Source of the DNA: DATBJJ01 sp963750915 | Lineage (GTDB): Bacteria > Acidobacteriota > Vicinamibacteria > Vicinamibacterales > 2-12-FULL-66-21 | Direction of reading: 5' to 3' | NCBI GenBank assembly: GCA_963750915.1 | Contig: CAVVSF010000002.1 | Location: forward strand, 682,001-746,000 | DNA length: 64,000 nucleotides | Shown here: positions 1 through 8,770 of the stretch, piece after piece | Position numbering within the stretch: the first letter of the stretch is position 1 | Layout: every line of letters starts with the position of its first letter | Translations under genes and position numbers: made by a program | The notes under the pieces: generated by a model | What the model was told of the DNA's origin: nothing | What the model saw: the letters and a program-made list of their open reading frames with translations, nothing else | Databases searched by the model: none

Positions 1-274
1 GGATGGTCGGCGGGAACTGCCGCAGCAGTTCCTGGTGGTACGGCATGCTGCCGGTCTCGACCAGTTCCCCGATGCGCGCGTTGAGGTCCTTGCCGATTCC
101 CGGGATCGCGAGCCGTTCGGATGGCGGCAGGTCGGCGATACGTACTGCCGAGTGCGCGATCGTCTCCGAGGCGTTGCGATACGCGCGGATCTTGAACGGG
201 TTCTCGGCCTTGATCTCGAGCAGGTCGCCAATCTCGGCGAGGATGCGCGCGATGGCGAGGTTCTCGAGGCTCAC
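1..274 (-). CDS. polX: DNA polymerase X (PolX), N-terminal part, cut by window edge
   Basis: Family X DNA polymerase/3'-5' exonuclease, a DNA-repair gap-filling enzyme. Only the first 91 residues lie in the window and the gene continues beyond base 1. The visible part is the helix-hairpin-helix 8-kDa-like domain: LLEIKAENPFKIRAYRNA (about residues 18-35) and the hairpin IPGIGKDLNARI (about 59-70), both typical of bacterial PolX. The GTG at 274 is chosen because a GGAG lies about 8 bases upstream and no in-frame ATG is near. It follows the GHMP kinase by 34 bases on the same strand and is probably co-transcribed with it. A second, degenerate PolX-like gene lies at 11399-12646. Confidence 0.8.
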   Translation of the reverse strand, partial: MSLENLAIARILAEIGDLLEIKAENPFKIRAYRNASETIAHSAVRIADLPPSERLAIPGIGKDLNARIGELVETGSMPYHQELLRQFPPTI

Positions 275-308
275 AGCGATGCTCCGACGTCAGCCGCGGT
301 TCCGGCCG

Positions 309-1313
309 TCAGGCGGTGACGCGGGTTTCGACGCGCAGCCCTTCGGTCTCGATGCGGAAATCGAGGATCCGGCCGCCCGCGCCGGCAACCGCCTGGCGGA
401 TCGCGGGCACCCGGTCCGGTTCACCGAGGCAGAACAGGCAACCCCCGCCGCCGGCGCCGCAGACTTTGCCGCCGTAGGCGCCAGCCGCCGCTGCCGCGGC
501 GAGGATACGGTTGATCTCGGGCGTGGCCACGCCAGGTGCCAGGCCCTTGCGGTTCTCCCACTCGTCGGCGATGTGCCCGCCCACCGCTTTCCAGTCGCCG
601 TGTTCGAGCGCTGTCCGCATCTCGCCGGCGATGTCGCGGATTCGCGCGAACCGCCGCTGGACCTCGCGGTCGCCGTCGATGTGGCGCTTGGTGACTTCCC
701 AGTTGTTGATGCCGGAGTTCCTGGTTGCTCCCGTATAGGCGAGGACGAGCCGTGACTCGAGCTCCGGCGCGGCGACCGGCAGGGCGACGCGGCGGATGCC
801 GGCGACGCCGAGCTCGACCGCGGAGATCCCGCCGTAGAGCGCCGGCCGGTAGTCCTGGACGCCGGTCGGCACGTCAATCGCCTGCGCCTCGACGTTCATC
901 GCAATCTGCAGGAGCTCGCTGTCTGGAACCGTCCGTCCGGTCCAGGCGAGAAGAGCGCCGCAGACGGCGATATTGAGCGCCGACGAGCCGGCGATGCCGG
1001 CTCCCACCGGCGACTCCGAACGCGTGTGGAGCTCGAGGCCTTCTGCCTGGAAGTGGTGGAGCAGCCGGCCGAGCAGCCGCAGCTCGTGATTGTCGCGGAG
1101 CTCGCTCCAGTGCGCGACGTCGACCCTGTGCCCGGTATCGTCGGAAACGATCGTCAGCCCGCGGTCCGAACGGGGCTGCAGCGAGCACCTCGCGCGCAGG
1201 CTGATGGCGGCGTTCAGCGTCTGGGCCTGCTCGTGAAAGAGATAGAGCGGCCAGATGTCGAGGGTGCCGCCGGCGAGGTCGATGCGCGTGGGCGCGGAGG
1301 ACTCGATGTACAC
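309..1313 (-). CDS. GHMP-family sugar kinase, heptose 7-phosphate kinase-like
   Basis: Predicted cytoplasmic small-molecule kinase of 334 residues. It has the N-terminal APTRIDLAGGTLD motif (residues 7-19), the ATP-binding GxGxxGSSA signature SPVGAGIAGSSALN (101-114) and the C-terminal glycine-rich motif CGAGGGG (285-291), which together define the GHMP superfamily. The N-terminus and length match the D-glycero-D-manno-heptose 7-phosphate kinase (HddA)/L-fucose kinase branch. Substrate is inferred only. A heptose role would suit an LPS-making cell with a Kdo operon at 46.7-52.9 kb. The start is a GTG at 1313 with a TATAAT box only 6 bases upstream, so the mRNA may be leaderless. It is divergent from nagZ. 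Confidence 0.8.
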   Translation of the reverse strand: MYIESSAPTRIDLAGGTLDIWPLYLFHEQAQTLNAAISLRARCSLQPRSDRGLTIVSDDTGHRVDVAHWSELRDNHELRLLGRLLHHFQAEGLELHTRSESPVGAGIAGSSALNIAVCGALLAWTGRTVPDSELLQIAMNVEAQAIDVPTGVQDYRPALYGGISAVELGVAGIRRVALPVAAPELESRLVLAYTGATRNSGINNWEVTKRHIDGDREVQRRFARIRDIAGEMRTALEHGDWKAVGGHIADEWENRKGLAPGVATPEINRILAAAAAAGAYGGKVCGAGGGGCLFCLGEPDRVPAIRQAVAGAGGRILDFRIETEGLRVETRVTA

Positions 1314-1319
1314 CGACGA

Positions 1320-1325
1320 ATTATA
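1320..1325 (-). promoter_or_regulatory. -10 box (TATAAT) 6 bases before the GHMP kinase start
   Basis: A perfect TATAAT on the minus strand ends 6 bases before the GTG at 1313. Transcription starting about 7 bases downstream of the box would begin at or next to the start codon, implying a leaderless mRNA. No convincing -35 is visible. Confidence 0.55.
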
Positions 1326-1434
1326 TGTCCGGTCGTCCGGTCGGTCCCGCCGCCGCGGCTGCGGTCGCGCCGTTATCTCGTCGTCCGCAGGCCGTTCGCG
1401 CGCGACGGGCCGATTCCGGCTCGCGCGTGACGGC

Positions 1435-1440
1435 TATAAT
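1435..1440 (+). promoter_or_regulatory. -10 box (TATAAT) 7 bases before nagZ
   Basis: Perfect TATAAT followed by exactly 7 bases and then the ATG of nagZ at 1448, with no Shine-Dalgarno sequence between. This is the geometry of a leaderless transcript. It sits opposite the kinase promoter at 1320-1325 in a 134-base divergent intergenic region. Confidence 0.6.
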
Positions 1441-1447
1441 TGGCGGA

Positions 1448-2536
1448 ATGCGTGAATTGCGGAAACACGTGGGGCAAATCGCGATCGCGGGCTTCGCCGG
1501 CGACTCGATTCCCGCCGACCTGCGCCTGCTGGCGCGCGAGTTCGACCTTGGCGGCGTCATTCTCTTCGCTCGCAACGTCGTTGCGCCTGAACAGGTCGCG
1601 GACATCGCGCGCGAGGTCAGGGAACTGACGCAGGAGCTGCCCCTGTGGGTGAGCGTCGACCAGGAAGGCGGACGCGTTGCCCGCCTGAAGGCGCCATTCA
1701 CCGTCTGGCCGCCGATGCAGACGCTCGGCCGCAGCGGCGATGAGAAGCTGGCGCACCGATTTGCCCGCGCCCTTGCCGCCGAGCTGAAGGCGGTCGGCAT
1801 CACGCTCGACTACACGCCCGTCCTCGACATCAACACCAACCCGAAGAACCCCGTGATCGGCGACCGCGCGCTCGCCGAGCGCGCCGACGATGTCGCCAGG
1901 CTTGGCCGGGCGATCATCACCACCCTGCAGCAGGAAGGGATCGCGGCCTGCGGCAAGCACTTTCCGGGTCACGGCGATACCAGCACGGATTCGCATCACG
2001 AGCTGCCGCTGGTCGAGCATCCGCCGGATCGCCTCGACGCCGTGGAACTGGTGCCGTTTCGCGCCGCGATCGAGGCCGACGTCGCGTCGATCATGACCGC
2101 CCACGTCCTGATTCCGGCGCTCGACGCAGAGCGGCCGGCGACGCTGTCGCCGACGGTCGTCGAGGGCCTGCTGCGGCGGAAGCTCGGGTATCGCGGCCTC
2201 GTCGTGAGCGACGACCTGGAGATGAAGGCGATCAGCAGCCGCTACGGCCTCCCGGACGCGACGGTCGCGGCGATCGCTGCCGGCTGCGACACGGTGCTGA
2301 TGTGCGGTACCTCGCAGGAACCACAAATGGCGGCGCTCGAAGCGGTCATCAAGGCGACGGAGAGCGGCACGCTGCCGGTCAAGCGCCTCGAGGATGCGCT
2401 GGCGCGTCACCGCCGGGTCAAGGAGCGCTTCCTGGGCCGTCCCCGTCCGTTACCGCTCAGCGGTGCAGCGCTGCGCGCCGCGCTCGGCCGCGACGAGCAC
2501 CTTGCGGTGGCCGACGAGATGGCGAGGTTCGGCTAG
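1448..2536 (+). CDS. nagZ: beta-N-acetylhexosaminidase (glycoside hydrolase family 3)
   Basis: Cytosolic enzyme that removes N-acetylglucosamine from GlcNAc-anhydroMurNAc peptides during peptidoglycan recycling. The 362-residue protein is of normal length for NagZ. Family 3 motifs are DQEGGRV (71-77), the KHFPGHGDT signature (170-178) followed by the flexible-loop His of DSHH, and SDDLEM (254-259), which carries the nucleophilic Asp. An upstream in-frame start at 1325 is rejected because it adds 41 low-complexity residues and overlaps the divergent promoter. The next genes, ldcA and mpl, catalyse later recycling steps, which supports the assignment. Confidence 0.93.
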   Translation: MRELRKHVGQIAIAGFAGDSIPADLRLLAREFDLGGVILFARNVVAPEQVADIAREVRELTQELPLWVSVDQEGGRVARLKAPFTVWPPMQTLGRSGDEKLAHRFARALAAELKAVGITLDYTPVLDINTNPKNPVIGDRALAERADDVARLGRAIITTLQQEGIAACGKHFPGHGDTSTDSHHELPLVEHPPDRLDAVELVPFRAAIEADVASIMTAHVLIPALDAERPATLSPTVVEGLLRRKLGYRGLVVSDDLEMKAISSRYGLPDATVAAIAAGCDTVLMCGTSQEPQMAALEAVIKATESGTLPVKRLEDALARHRRVKERFLGRPRPLPLSGAALRAALGRDEHLAVADEMARFG

Positions 2537-2539
2537 TCG

Positions 2540-3463
2540 ATGCGCAAACCACGCGCGCTCAGGTCGGGCGATCGCGTCGCGATCGTCGCGCCAGCGAGCC
2601 CGTTCAAGCGTGAGGAGTTCGCCGCCGGCGTCGAGGAGCTGTCGCGTCTCGGCTTCGAACCGGTCTACCAGGAGAGCGTGTTCGACCGCCACGGCTACGT
2701 CGCGGGGGCTGCCGCCAGCCGGGCGCGCGCCTTCATCGATGCCTGGCAGGATCCGGGCATCGCCGCGGTGGTCGCGGCCCGCGGCGGCTACGGCAGCGCC
2801 CAGCTGCTGCCGTTCCTCGATCCCGCCGTCCTCGGGCGCGAGCAGAAGGCATTCATCGGCTACAGCGACAACACCGCGATCCTGACCTGGCTCGCCCAGG
2901 ACCTCGACCTGGTCGCGTTTCACGGCCCGATGATCGAAGGGCGGCTGGCGAAGGGGCAGGCCGGCTACGACCGGGACACCTTCGAGCGCTGTCTCTGTCG
3001 TGCCGAACCGCCGGGAGCGATCGTTCACCCGAACGTGGAGGTCCTCAACTCCGGCGAGGCCGCTGGGACTCTGCTCGGCGGTACGCTGACGCAGCTCACG
3101 GCGTCGCTCGGGACGCCTTACGCGTTCTCGCCGCCGCCGGGGACCGTGCTCTTCCTCGATGAAGTGGGCGAACGGCCGTACCGGATCGATCGGATGCTGA
3201 CGCAGCTCCGGTTCAGCGGGCTGATGTCGAGGGTCTCGGCCGTCGTGTTCGGCGAGCTGCCCAACTGCGACGAGGCGGGCGGCAGCCCGATCGTGCGCGA
3301 GGTCGTCGCCGAACTGATGCGCGACTTCGCCGGCCCCGTGCTCTTCGGCTTGCCGTCGGGGCACACCAAGGGCCCGACGATGACGCTGCCGTTCGGGGTC
3401 CGCGCCCGGGTCGTCACCACGCCTTCGCCCGCGCTCGTCATCGAAGAAGCGGCGGTCTCCTGA
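2540..3463 (+). CDS. ldcA: LD-carboxypeptidase (muramoyltetrapeptide carboxypeptidase, S66)
   Basis: Cytosolic serine peptidase that removes terminal D-Ala from recycled murein tetrapeptides to give tripeptides, the substrate of the next gene product, Mpl. It has 307 residues, normal for family S66. The nucleophile is Ser109 in FIGYSDNTAI. Glu and His partners of the Ser-Glu-His triad are expected in LFLDEVGERPYR and LPSGHTKGP. The start lies 3 bases after the nagZ stop, so the genes are transcriptionally and probably translationally coupled. Confidence 0.93.
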   Translation: MRKPRALRSGDRVAIVAPASPFKREEFAAGVEELSRLGFEPVYQESVFDRHGYVAGAAASRARAFIDAWQDPGIAAVVAARGGYGSAQLLPFLDPAVLGREQKAFIGYSDNTAILTWLAQDLDLVAFHGPMIEGRLAKGQAGYDRDTFERCLCRAEPPGAIVHPNVEVLNSGEAAGTLLGGTLTQLTASLGTPYAFSPPPGTVLFLDEVGERPYRIDRMLTQLRFSGLMSRVSAVVFGELPNCDEAGGSPIVREVVAELMRDFAGPVLFGLPSGHTKGPTMTLPFGVRARVVTTPSPALVIEEAAVS

Positions 3464-3493
3464 AACGTTCGTCTTTCCGAGTGAATCCTCTGC

Positions 3494-4891
3494 ATGGCTC
3501 AGACTCGTGTTCATCTCATCGGCGTATGCGGTACAGCGATGGCGACGCTGGCGGCACTGTTGAAGAGCAAGGGCTTCGACGTCCGCGGCTCCGACGAGAA
3601 CGTCTACCCGCCGATGAGCGACTTCCTGGTGCAGCAGGGCATCACGCTGCTGCAGGGCTACGATCCAGCGCACATCTCGTCCGACCTCGATCTCGTGGTC
3701 GTCGGCAACGCGATCTCGCGCGGCAACCCGGAGCTCGAGGAAGTGCTCGATCGCAAGATCCGCTACTGTTCGCTGCCTGAAGCGATTCGCGATCACTTCC
3801 TGTGGCGGTCGAGGGCCGTCGTCATCGCCGGCACCCACGGCAAGACCACGACGACGGCGCTGACGGGATGGCTGCTGGCCGACGGCGGCGCGGATCCGAG
3901 CGTGCTGATTGGCGGCATCGCCGAGAATTTCGACGGCAGCTTTCGCGTCGGCGGCGGCCGCGAGTTCGTCATCGAGGGCGACGAGTACGACAGCGCGTTC
4001 TTCGACAAGACGGCGAAGTTCCTCAAGTACCTGCCCGACATCGCTGTCGTCGGCAACATCGAGTTCGACCACGCCGACATCTATCCCGACCTCGACGCGA
4101 TCCGCCTTGCATTCCAGCGCTTCGTCAACCTGGTCCCGCGGCGCGGCCTGCTGCTGCTCGGCGCCGACAACGACGAGGCGCTGGCGCTGCGGTCGCGGGC
4201 GAAGTGCAAGGTCGAGACCTTCGGGCTCGCCGACGGCGCCGACTGGCAGGCGCACGACCTGCGGGTGTCCGAGACCTCGACGCGGTTCAGCGTCAGGCGC
4301 CGGGGTTCCGGCGTCGGGGCGTTCGAGCTGCCGCTTCTTGGCGCCTACAACGTGCGCAACGCGCTGGCGGCGATTGCGGTTGGCGCCGCGGTTGGCCTCG
4401 ACACGGACGCGATGGCGGGCTCGCTGCGGCGCTTCAAGGGCGTTCGCCGCCGGCTGGAGCTCCGCGGCACCGTCCGCGGCGTTTCGGTGTTCGACGACTT
4501 CGCGCACCATCCGACCGCGATTGCCGAGACGCTGGCCGGCGTCCGCTCGGCCCATCCCGGCCGCCGCATCTGGGCGATCTTCGAGCCGCGATCCGCGACC
4601 TCGTGCCGCCGCGTGTTTCAGGGAGACTTCGCCAGGGCGCTGGCGCGCGCCGATCGCGTCGTATTGCCGCAGGTCTTCCGCGCCAGCCTGCCGGACGCGG
4701 ACCGCCTGTCGCCGGAAGAGCTCGTCGCGGAGCTGAACGCCAAGGGCACGAACGCCGAGTACGTGCCCAGGACCGACGACATCGTCGCGCACGTCGCGCG
4801 CGAGGCCCGCGACGGGGACCTCGTCGTCGTCATGTCGAACGGCGGCTTCGACGACATCCACCAGAAGCTGCTGCGCGCGCTCGAGAGGTAA
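3494..4891 (+). CDS. mpl: UDP-N-acetylmuramate:L-Ala-gamma-D-Glu-meso-DAP ligase
   Basis: Mur-ligase paralogue that attaches the recycled tripeptide L-Ala-D-Glu-meso-DAP to UDP-MurNAc using ATP, bypassing MurC, MurD and MurE. Its 465 residues match the family. The N-terminal Rossmann-like motif is VHLIGVCGTAMATLA (6-20), the P-loop is GTHGKTTTT (113-121), and the Mur-ligase motifs IEGDEYDSAFFD and FDDFAHHPTAI follow. The Mpl-type motif around residue 120 and the ldcA neighbour favour Mpl over MurC. It implies meso-diaminopimelate-type peptidoglycan. There is a 30-base gap after ldcA, and the pxpB GTG starts 2 bases after the stop. Confidence 0.93.
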   Translation: MAQTRVHLIGVCGTAMATLAALLKSKGFDVRGSDENVYPPMSDFLVQQGITLLQGYDPAHISSDLDLVVVGNAISRGNPELEEVLDRKIRYCSLPEAIRDHFLWRSRAVVIAGTHGKTTTTALTGWLLADGGADPSVLIGGIAENFDGSFRVGGGREFVIEGDEYDSAFFDKTAKFLKYLPDIAVVGNIEFDHADIYPDLDAIRLAFQRFVNLVPRRGLLLLGADNDEALALRSRAKCKVETFGLADGADWQAHDLRVSETSTRFSVRRRGSGVGAFELPLLGAYNVRNALAAIAVGAAVGLDTDAMAGSLRRFKGVRRRLELRGTVRGVSVFDDFAHHPTAIAETLAGVRSAHPGRRIWAIFEPRSATSCRRVFQGDFARALARADRVVLPQVFRASLPDADRLSPEELVAELNAKGTNAEYVPRTDDIVAHVAREARDGDLVVVMSNGGFDDIHQKLLRALER

Positions 4892-4893
4892 GT

Positions 4894-5568
4894 GTGCTGC
4901 CGTACCAGGTTCGTCCAGCCGGCGACGCCGCGCTGGTAGTCCAGCTGCCCGAGCGCATCGACCCTTTGCTGAACGCGTGGTGCGTGGCGCTGGCGCGTGC
5001 GGCGGAACGGCGCCTGGGGACCGTGTTGCTGGATGCGGTGGTCGGCTACTGCTCTGTAACCTTCTATTTCGATCCGCTGCACGTCGAGGCGGCGTGGCTG
5101 GAGGATGAGATCGATGCCGCCGCCGAAGGGCTCGACGTCGACGACAACCCGGCGCCGCTGACAGGTGTGGTCGACGTTCCCGTCTGCTACGGCGGCGTCC
5201 ACGGGCCGGACCTGGCCGACGTGGCGGCGTTCGCATCCTGTTCGGAAGAGGAAGTCGTCGCCCGGCATCTCGCGCGCGAGTATCGCGTGTACCTCGTCGG
5301 CTTCGTGCCGGGATTCGCGTACCTCGCCGAGGTGGACCCGAGGATAGCCGCGCCACGGCGTCCCACGCCGCGGCCGGCGGTGCCGATGGGCTCGGTGGCA
5401 ATCGCCGGCGGGCAGACCGGCGTCTATCCTGCCGCGACGCCCGGCGGCTGGAACATCATCGGCCGGACGTCGCTCGCGCCGTACGACCCGTCCCGGCGCG
5501 AGCCGTTTCTCTTTCATCCTGGCGACCGGGTTCGCTTCCGCCGGGTCGCGAGCCTCGAGGCAAACTGA
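4894..5568 (+). CDS. pxpB: 5-oxoprolinase subunit B (KipI family)
   Basis: Subunit of the ATP-dependent PxpABC 5-oxoprolinase that opens the damaged metabolite 5-oxoproline (pyroglutamate) to glutamate. In Bacillus the homologue KipI inhibits the sporulation kinase KinA. The protein has 224 residues with the KipI/PxpB core: YLVGFVPGFAYL, then PMGSVAIAGGQTGVYP and TPGGWNIIGRT, ending in LFHPGDRVRFRRV. The start is the GTG at 4894, 2 bases after the mpl stop. pxpC follows immediately. PxpA is not in this window, so whether the complex is complete cannot be judged here. Confidence 0.88.
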   Translation: MLPYQVRPAGDAALVVQLPERIDPLLNAWCVALARAAERRLGTVLLDAVVGYCSVTFYFDPLHVEAAWLEDEIDAAAEGLDVDDNPAPLTGVVDVPVCYGGVHGPDLADVAAFASCSEEEVVARHLAREYRVYLVGFVPGFAYLAEVDPRIAAPRRPTPRPAVPMGSVAIAGGQTGVYPAATPGGWNIIGRTSLAPYDPSRREPFLFHPGDRVRFRRVASLEAN

Positions 5569-5569
5569 C

Positions 5570-6533
5570 GTGTCCCTGCTGCGCGTCGTGAAACCCGGCA
5601 TGCTGACGACCGTGCAGGATCTCGGTCGCTGGGGGCGCCAGGGGCTGGGGGTGCCGGTTGCCGGTCCGATGGATCTGTACTCACATCAGCTGGCGAACTC
5701 GCTCGTCGGCAACGACCCGACGGCCGCGGCCCTCGAGATCACCCTGATCGGACCGGAGCTCGAAGCGGACGATGATGTGACGTGCGCCGTCTCGGGCGCC
5801 GCCTTTGCGATGCTTTGTGGTGACGCCGCCGCGCCGATGAACGAGCCATTCATCCTGCCGGCGGGCCGGCGGCTCCGATTCGGGGCGCGCGGCGCAGGTG
5901 CGCGCGCGACCCTGGCCGTCCGCGGCGGGCTGCTGGTGCCGCCGCTGTTCGGCAGTCGCGCGACCAGCGTCGTCGCGCGTCTGGGGGGGCTCGACGGACG
6001 AGCTCTGAAAGCGGGCGACGAACTGCGGGTGGGCGGGCCGGCAGGTACGGCGTCGCCGAGGCACGCCCCGGTTCACCCGTCGGCGCACCGGGGTGCTGGC
6101 GCCAGTCTTGTTCCCGCGCTGCCGATGCCGGCCGGCGGCGCCAGGCTGCGCGTGATTCGCGGCCCGCAGGCGAAAATGTTCACGGCCGCGGCTTACGATG
6201 CGCTTTTCGCGTCACGCTACACGATCACATCGAACTCCAATCGCATGGGCTATCGACTCGAGGGCGCGGCCCTCGCTCACGCCGGTGCGCGCGGACATCC
6301 TCTCCGATGCGACGCCGATTGGCTCCATCCAGGTGCCGGCGGCGGGGCAGCCGATTCTGCTCATGGCCGACCGTCAGACGACCGGGGGCTATCCGAAGAT
6401 TGCGACCGTGATCAGTGCCGATCTGCCGCTCGCCGGCCAGCTCGCGCCGGGCGACTGGATCGAGTTCAACGAGTGCACGCGGGCGCAGGCCGTTGACGCC
6501 CTCCGCCTGCGAATGAAGCCGTTCGCGCGATGA
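5570..6533 (+). CDS. pxpC: 5-oxoprolinase subunit C (KipA family), frame broken by +1
   Basis: Partner of PxpB in 5-oxoproline hydrolysis. The first frame reads a standard KipA/PxpC N-terminus (VVKPGMLTTVQDLGRWG, then GLGVPVAGPMD) through NSNRMGYRLEG. Near 6281-6296 the conserved sequence jumps to the next frame and continues as ADILSDATPIGSIQVP, then ADRQTTGGYPKIATVI, to the stop at 6531-6533. Deleting one base in the GC-rich stretch restores a full-length protein of about 320 residues. Reading on without the shift gives an unrelated tail ending at 6496. The corrected stop overlaps the murB ATG (ATGA). A sequencing insertion is more likely than a pseudogene. Confidence 0.85.
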
Positions 6534-7492
6534 CGCAGACCCTCGAGCAGCAGCTGACGGCCATTGTCGGCGCCGGGCGTGTCGCGGGAAACGCGCCGCT
6601 CGCGCCCCTGACGACATTCAAGGTGGGCGGCAACGCCGAGTGGCTGGTGCAGGCGCGGAGCGGCGACGAAGTGCGGCGCATCCTCGAGGTGGCGCGGCGG
6701 TGGCAGCTGCCGGTCACGCCGCTCGGCGGCGGTTCGAACGTTCTCATCGCCGATTCCGGGCTTCGCGGCATCGTCATCAGGATTCACGGCGGCGGCGTCG
6801 AGCCGCTCGATGCGCACGAGGATTCAGGCCGACGCCGGCATCACCATCAACGGGCTCGTGCGGTGGACGGTCGGGCAGGGCGTCTCGGGTCTCGAGGCGT
6901 GGGCCGGCACACCCGGCACGGTGGGCGGGGCGATTCACGGCAACGCCCACTTCCGCGGGCGGCTCATCAGCGAGCTCATCGAGCAGCGTCACGCTGGTCG
7001 ACGGAACGGGGGACGGTGGCGGAGGTGCCGGCGGCTGCGATGGAGTTCGGCTACGATTACAGCCGGCTGCATCACACCCGGGAGGTTGTGGTCGCCGCCG
7101 TGTTTCGTGTCGGCCGCGGCGACCCCGCGGCGCTGCGGGCCACGGCGCGGGAATCGCTGGCGTTTCGCAAGCGGACGCAGCCGCTCGAGTCCGCCAGCGC
7201 CGGCTGCATCTTCCAGAACCCGGATCCGTCGCGCGACGTCGTGCCCGACGGAATCCCGCCTTCAGCCGGTGCGCTGGTCGATCGCGCGGGGCTCAAGGGT
7301 GCGCGGACCGGTCCGGCGCGGGTGTCGCCGACGCACGGCAATTTCATCGTCAACGACGGCGGCGCGTCGGCCGCTGAGATTCGCGCCCTGATCGAGCGGT
7401 GCAAGCAGCAGGTGGGCGAGCGCTTCGGCGTCGCTCTGCGCGAAGAGATCGTCTATCTCGGATTCGGCGGCGAGGCCGCAAGGACCGCATGA
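6530..7492 (+). CDS. murB: UDP-N-acetylenolpyruvoylglucosamine reductase, with three +1 shifts
   Basis: FAD enzyme that reduces enolpyruvyl-UDP-GlcNAc to UDP-MurNAc, the step after MurA. The frame opened by the ATG at 6530 reads LTTFKVGGNAEWLV and LGGGSNVLIAD, then loses homology near 6815-6828. The next frame reads ADAGITINGLVRWT and AWAGTPGTVGGAIHGNAH up to about 6988. The third frame reads SVTLVDGTG up to the five-G run at 7008-7012. The first frame then resumes with GTVAEVPAAAMEFGYD, SAGCIFQNP and THGNFIVNDGGA to the end. Three +1 steps cancel, so the gene is unbroken by stops but about 65 internal residues are scrambled as written. The stop overlaps the murA start (ATGA). Confidence 0.88.
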   Translation: MTQTLEQQLTAIVGAGRVAGNAPLAPLTTFKVGGNAEWLVQARSGDEVRRILEVARRWQLPVTPLGGGSNVLIADSGLRGIVIRIHGGGVEPLDAHEDSGRRRHHHQRARAVDGRAGRLGSRGVGRHTRHGGRGDSRQRPLPRAAHQRAHRAASRWSTERGTVAEVPAAAMEFGYDYSRLHHTREVVVAAVFRVGRGDPAALRATARESLAFRKRTQPLESASAGCIFQNPDPSRDVVPDGIPPSAGALVDRAGLKGARTGPARVSPTHGNFIVNDGGASAAEIRALIERCKQQVGERFGVALREEIVYLGFGGEAARTA

Positions 7493-8770
7493 CTACCCTC
7501 AGGATCGAAGGCGGCCGCCGCTTGTCGGGACGGATCGCCGTCGAAGGCAACAAGAACTCCGCGCTGCCGCTCCTCGCCGCCTGTCTGTTGACGGATCAGG
7601 AGTGCGTCCTGACCAACGTGCCGCGGATTCGCGACGTCGAGGTGATGATCGACCTGCTCGCCGGCCTGGGCGCGACGGTCGCCGGGCGCGGCACGTCGAC
7701 CGTGCGCATCACGTGCGCCTCGGTCAGCTCCGATCGGCCGGACCCGGCGCTGGTCGGGCGGCTTCGCGGATCGGTGCTGCTGCTGGGACCGCTGCTGGCT
7801 CGCAGGGGCTCGGCCCGCCTGGCCGCGCCGGGCGGCGATTTTCCCGCGCGCCGCACCATCGGTACACACCTCCAGGCACTGATGGCGATGGGAGCCAGAG
7901 CGATCGACGCTGCCGACCCTGAGCCGGGACACACGCTGGAAACGCCGGACGGGCTGCAGGGCGCCTCCTTCTATCTCGACGAAGCCTCGGTGACGGGCAC
8001 CGAGACGGCGTTGCTGGCCGCGGCGGCGGCGAAGGGAACGACGGAGATTCGTCACGCCGCCATGGAGCCGCACGTCGTAGAGCTGTGCCGGTTCCTGCGG
8101 GCGATGGGCGTCAAGATCGACGGCGAGGGGACGTCCACCCTTCGGGTCGAGGCGCCAGCGAGGATCGGCGGCGCGACACACCGGCTCGACGGCGATTACA
8201 TCGAGGCGGGGAGCTGGGGCGTTGTCGCCGCGATTACCGGTGGCAGCATCGAGGTGACGGGCGCGCGCTGGACCGACATCGAGGTCGTCGCCGCGCCGCT
8301 CAAGAAGATGGGCCTCACGTGCGCCTGGGACGACGAGCGCTTCGTCGTCGAGCCGTCATCGTTGACCGCGGCGCGGCGAATCACGACCGGACTGTGGCCA
8401 GGCTTCCCGAGCGACATGGTCAGCCTGGTGACCGTGCTGGCGACCCAGGCCGAGGGCGAGACGCTCGTCCACGACTGGATGTACGAGCTGCGGCTCTTCG
8501 CGCTCGAACAGCTGAGTGCGATGCGCGCGGATCTGTTTCTCTGCGATCCGCATCGCATCATCGTCAGCGGACCGACGCAGTTGCGGGGCCGCAATCTCGA
8601 CAGCCGGGACATCAGGTCCGGCATGGCGCTGATTGCCGCCGCGCTGGCGGCGGAAGGGGAGAGCTCGGTGGGTCCGCTCGAAACAGTCGAGCGCGGCTAT
8701 GCCGCGCTCGTCGAACGCTTGACGTCGCTTGGCGCCCAGGTGGAGCGCGTCGCGACAAAGGCCGGTTTAG
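7489..8770 (+). CDS. murA: UDP-GlcNAc 1-carboxyvinyltransferase, Asp in place of catalytic Cys
   Basis: First committed step of peptidoglycan synthesis: transfer of enolpyruvate from PEP to UDP-GlcNAc. Lys22-Asn23 (EGNKNSALPLL), FPSDM, YELR and DIRSG align with substrate-binding positions of the family. The loop that in E. coli carries Cys115 reads APGGDFPARRTIGTH here, so position 117 is Asp (codon 7837-7839). Asp at this site is known to give fosfomycin insensitivity in mycobacteria and chlamydiae. About 426 residues is normal, yet the written frame has no stop and stays open to 10668. One T fewer in GGTTTAG at 8764-8770 creates TAG exactly where MurA should end, facing the secretin stop. 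Confidence 0.88.

Noticed and set aside
2450..5401. 983-codon open frame antisense to nagZ, ldcA, mpl and pxpB
   Set aside because: Low-complexity Arg/Ala-rich translation opposite four well-recognised genes; a high-GC shadow frame.
7399..7488. Upstream start for murA inside murB
   Set aside because: The ATG at 7489 overlaps the murB stop as ATGA and begins the family's N-terminus exactly.
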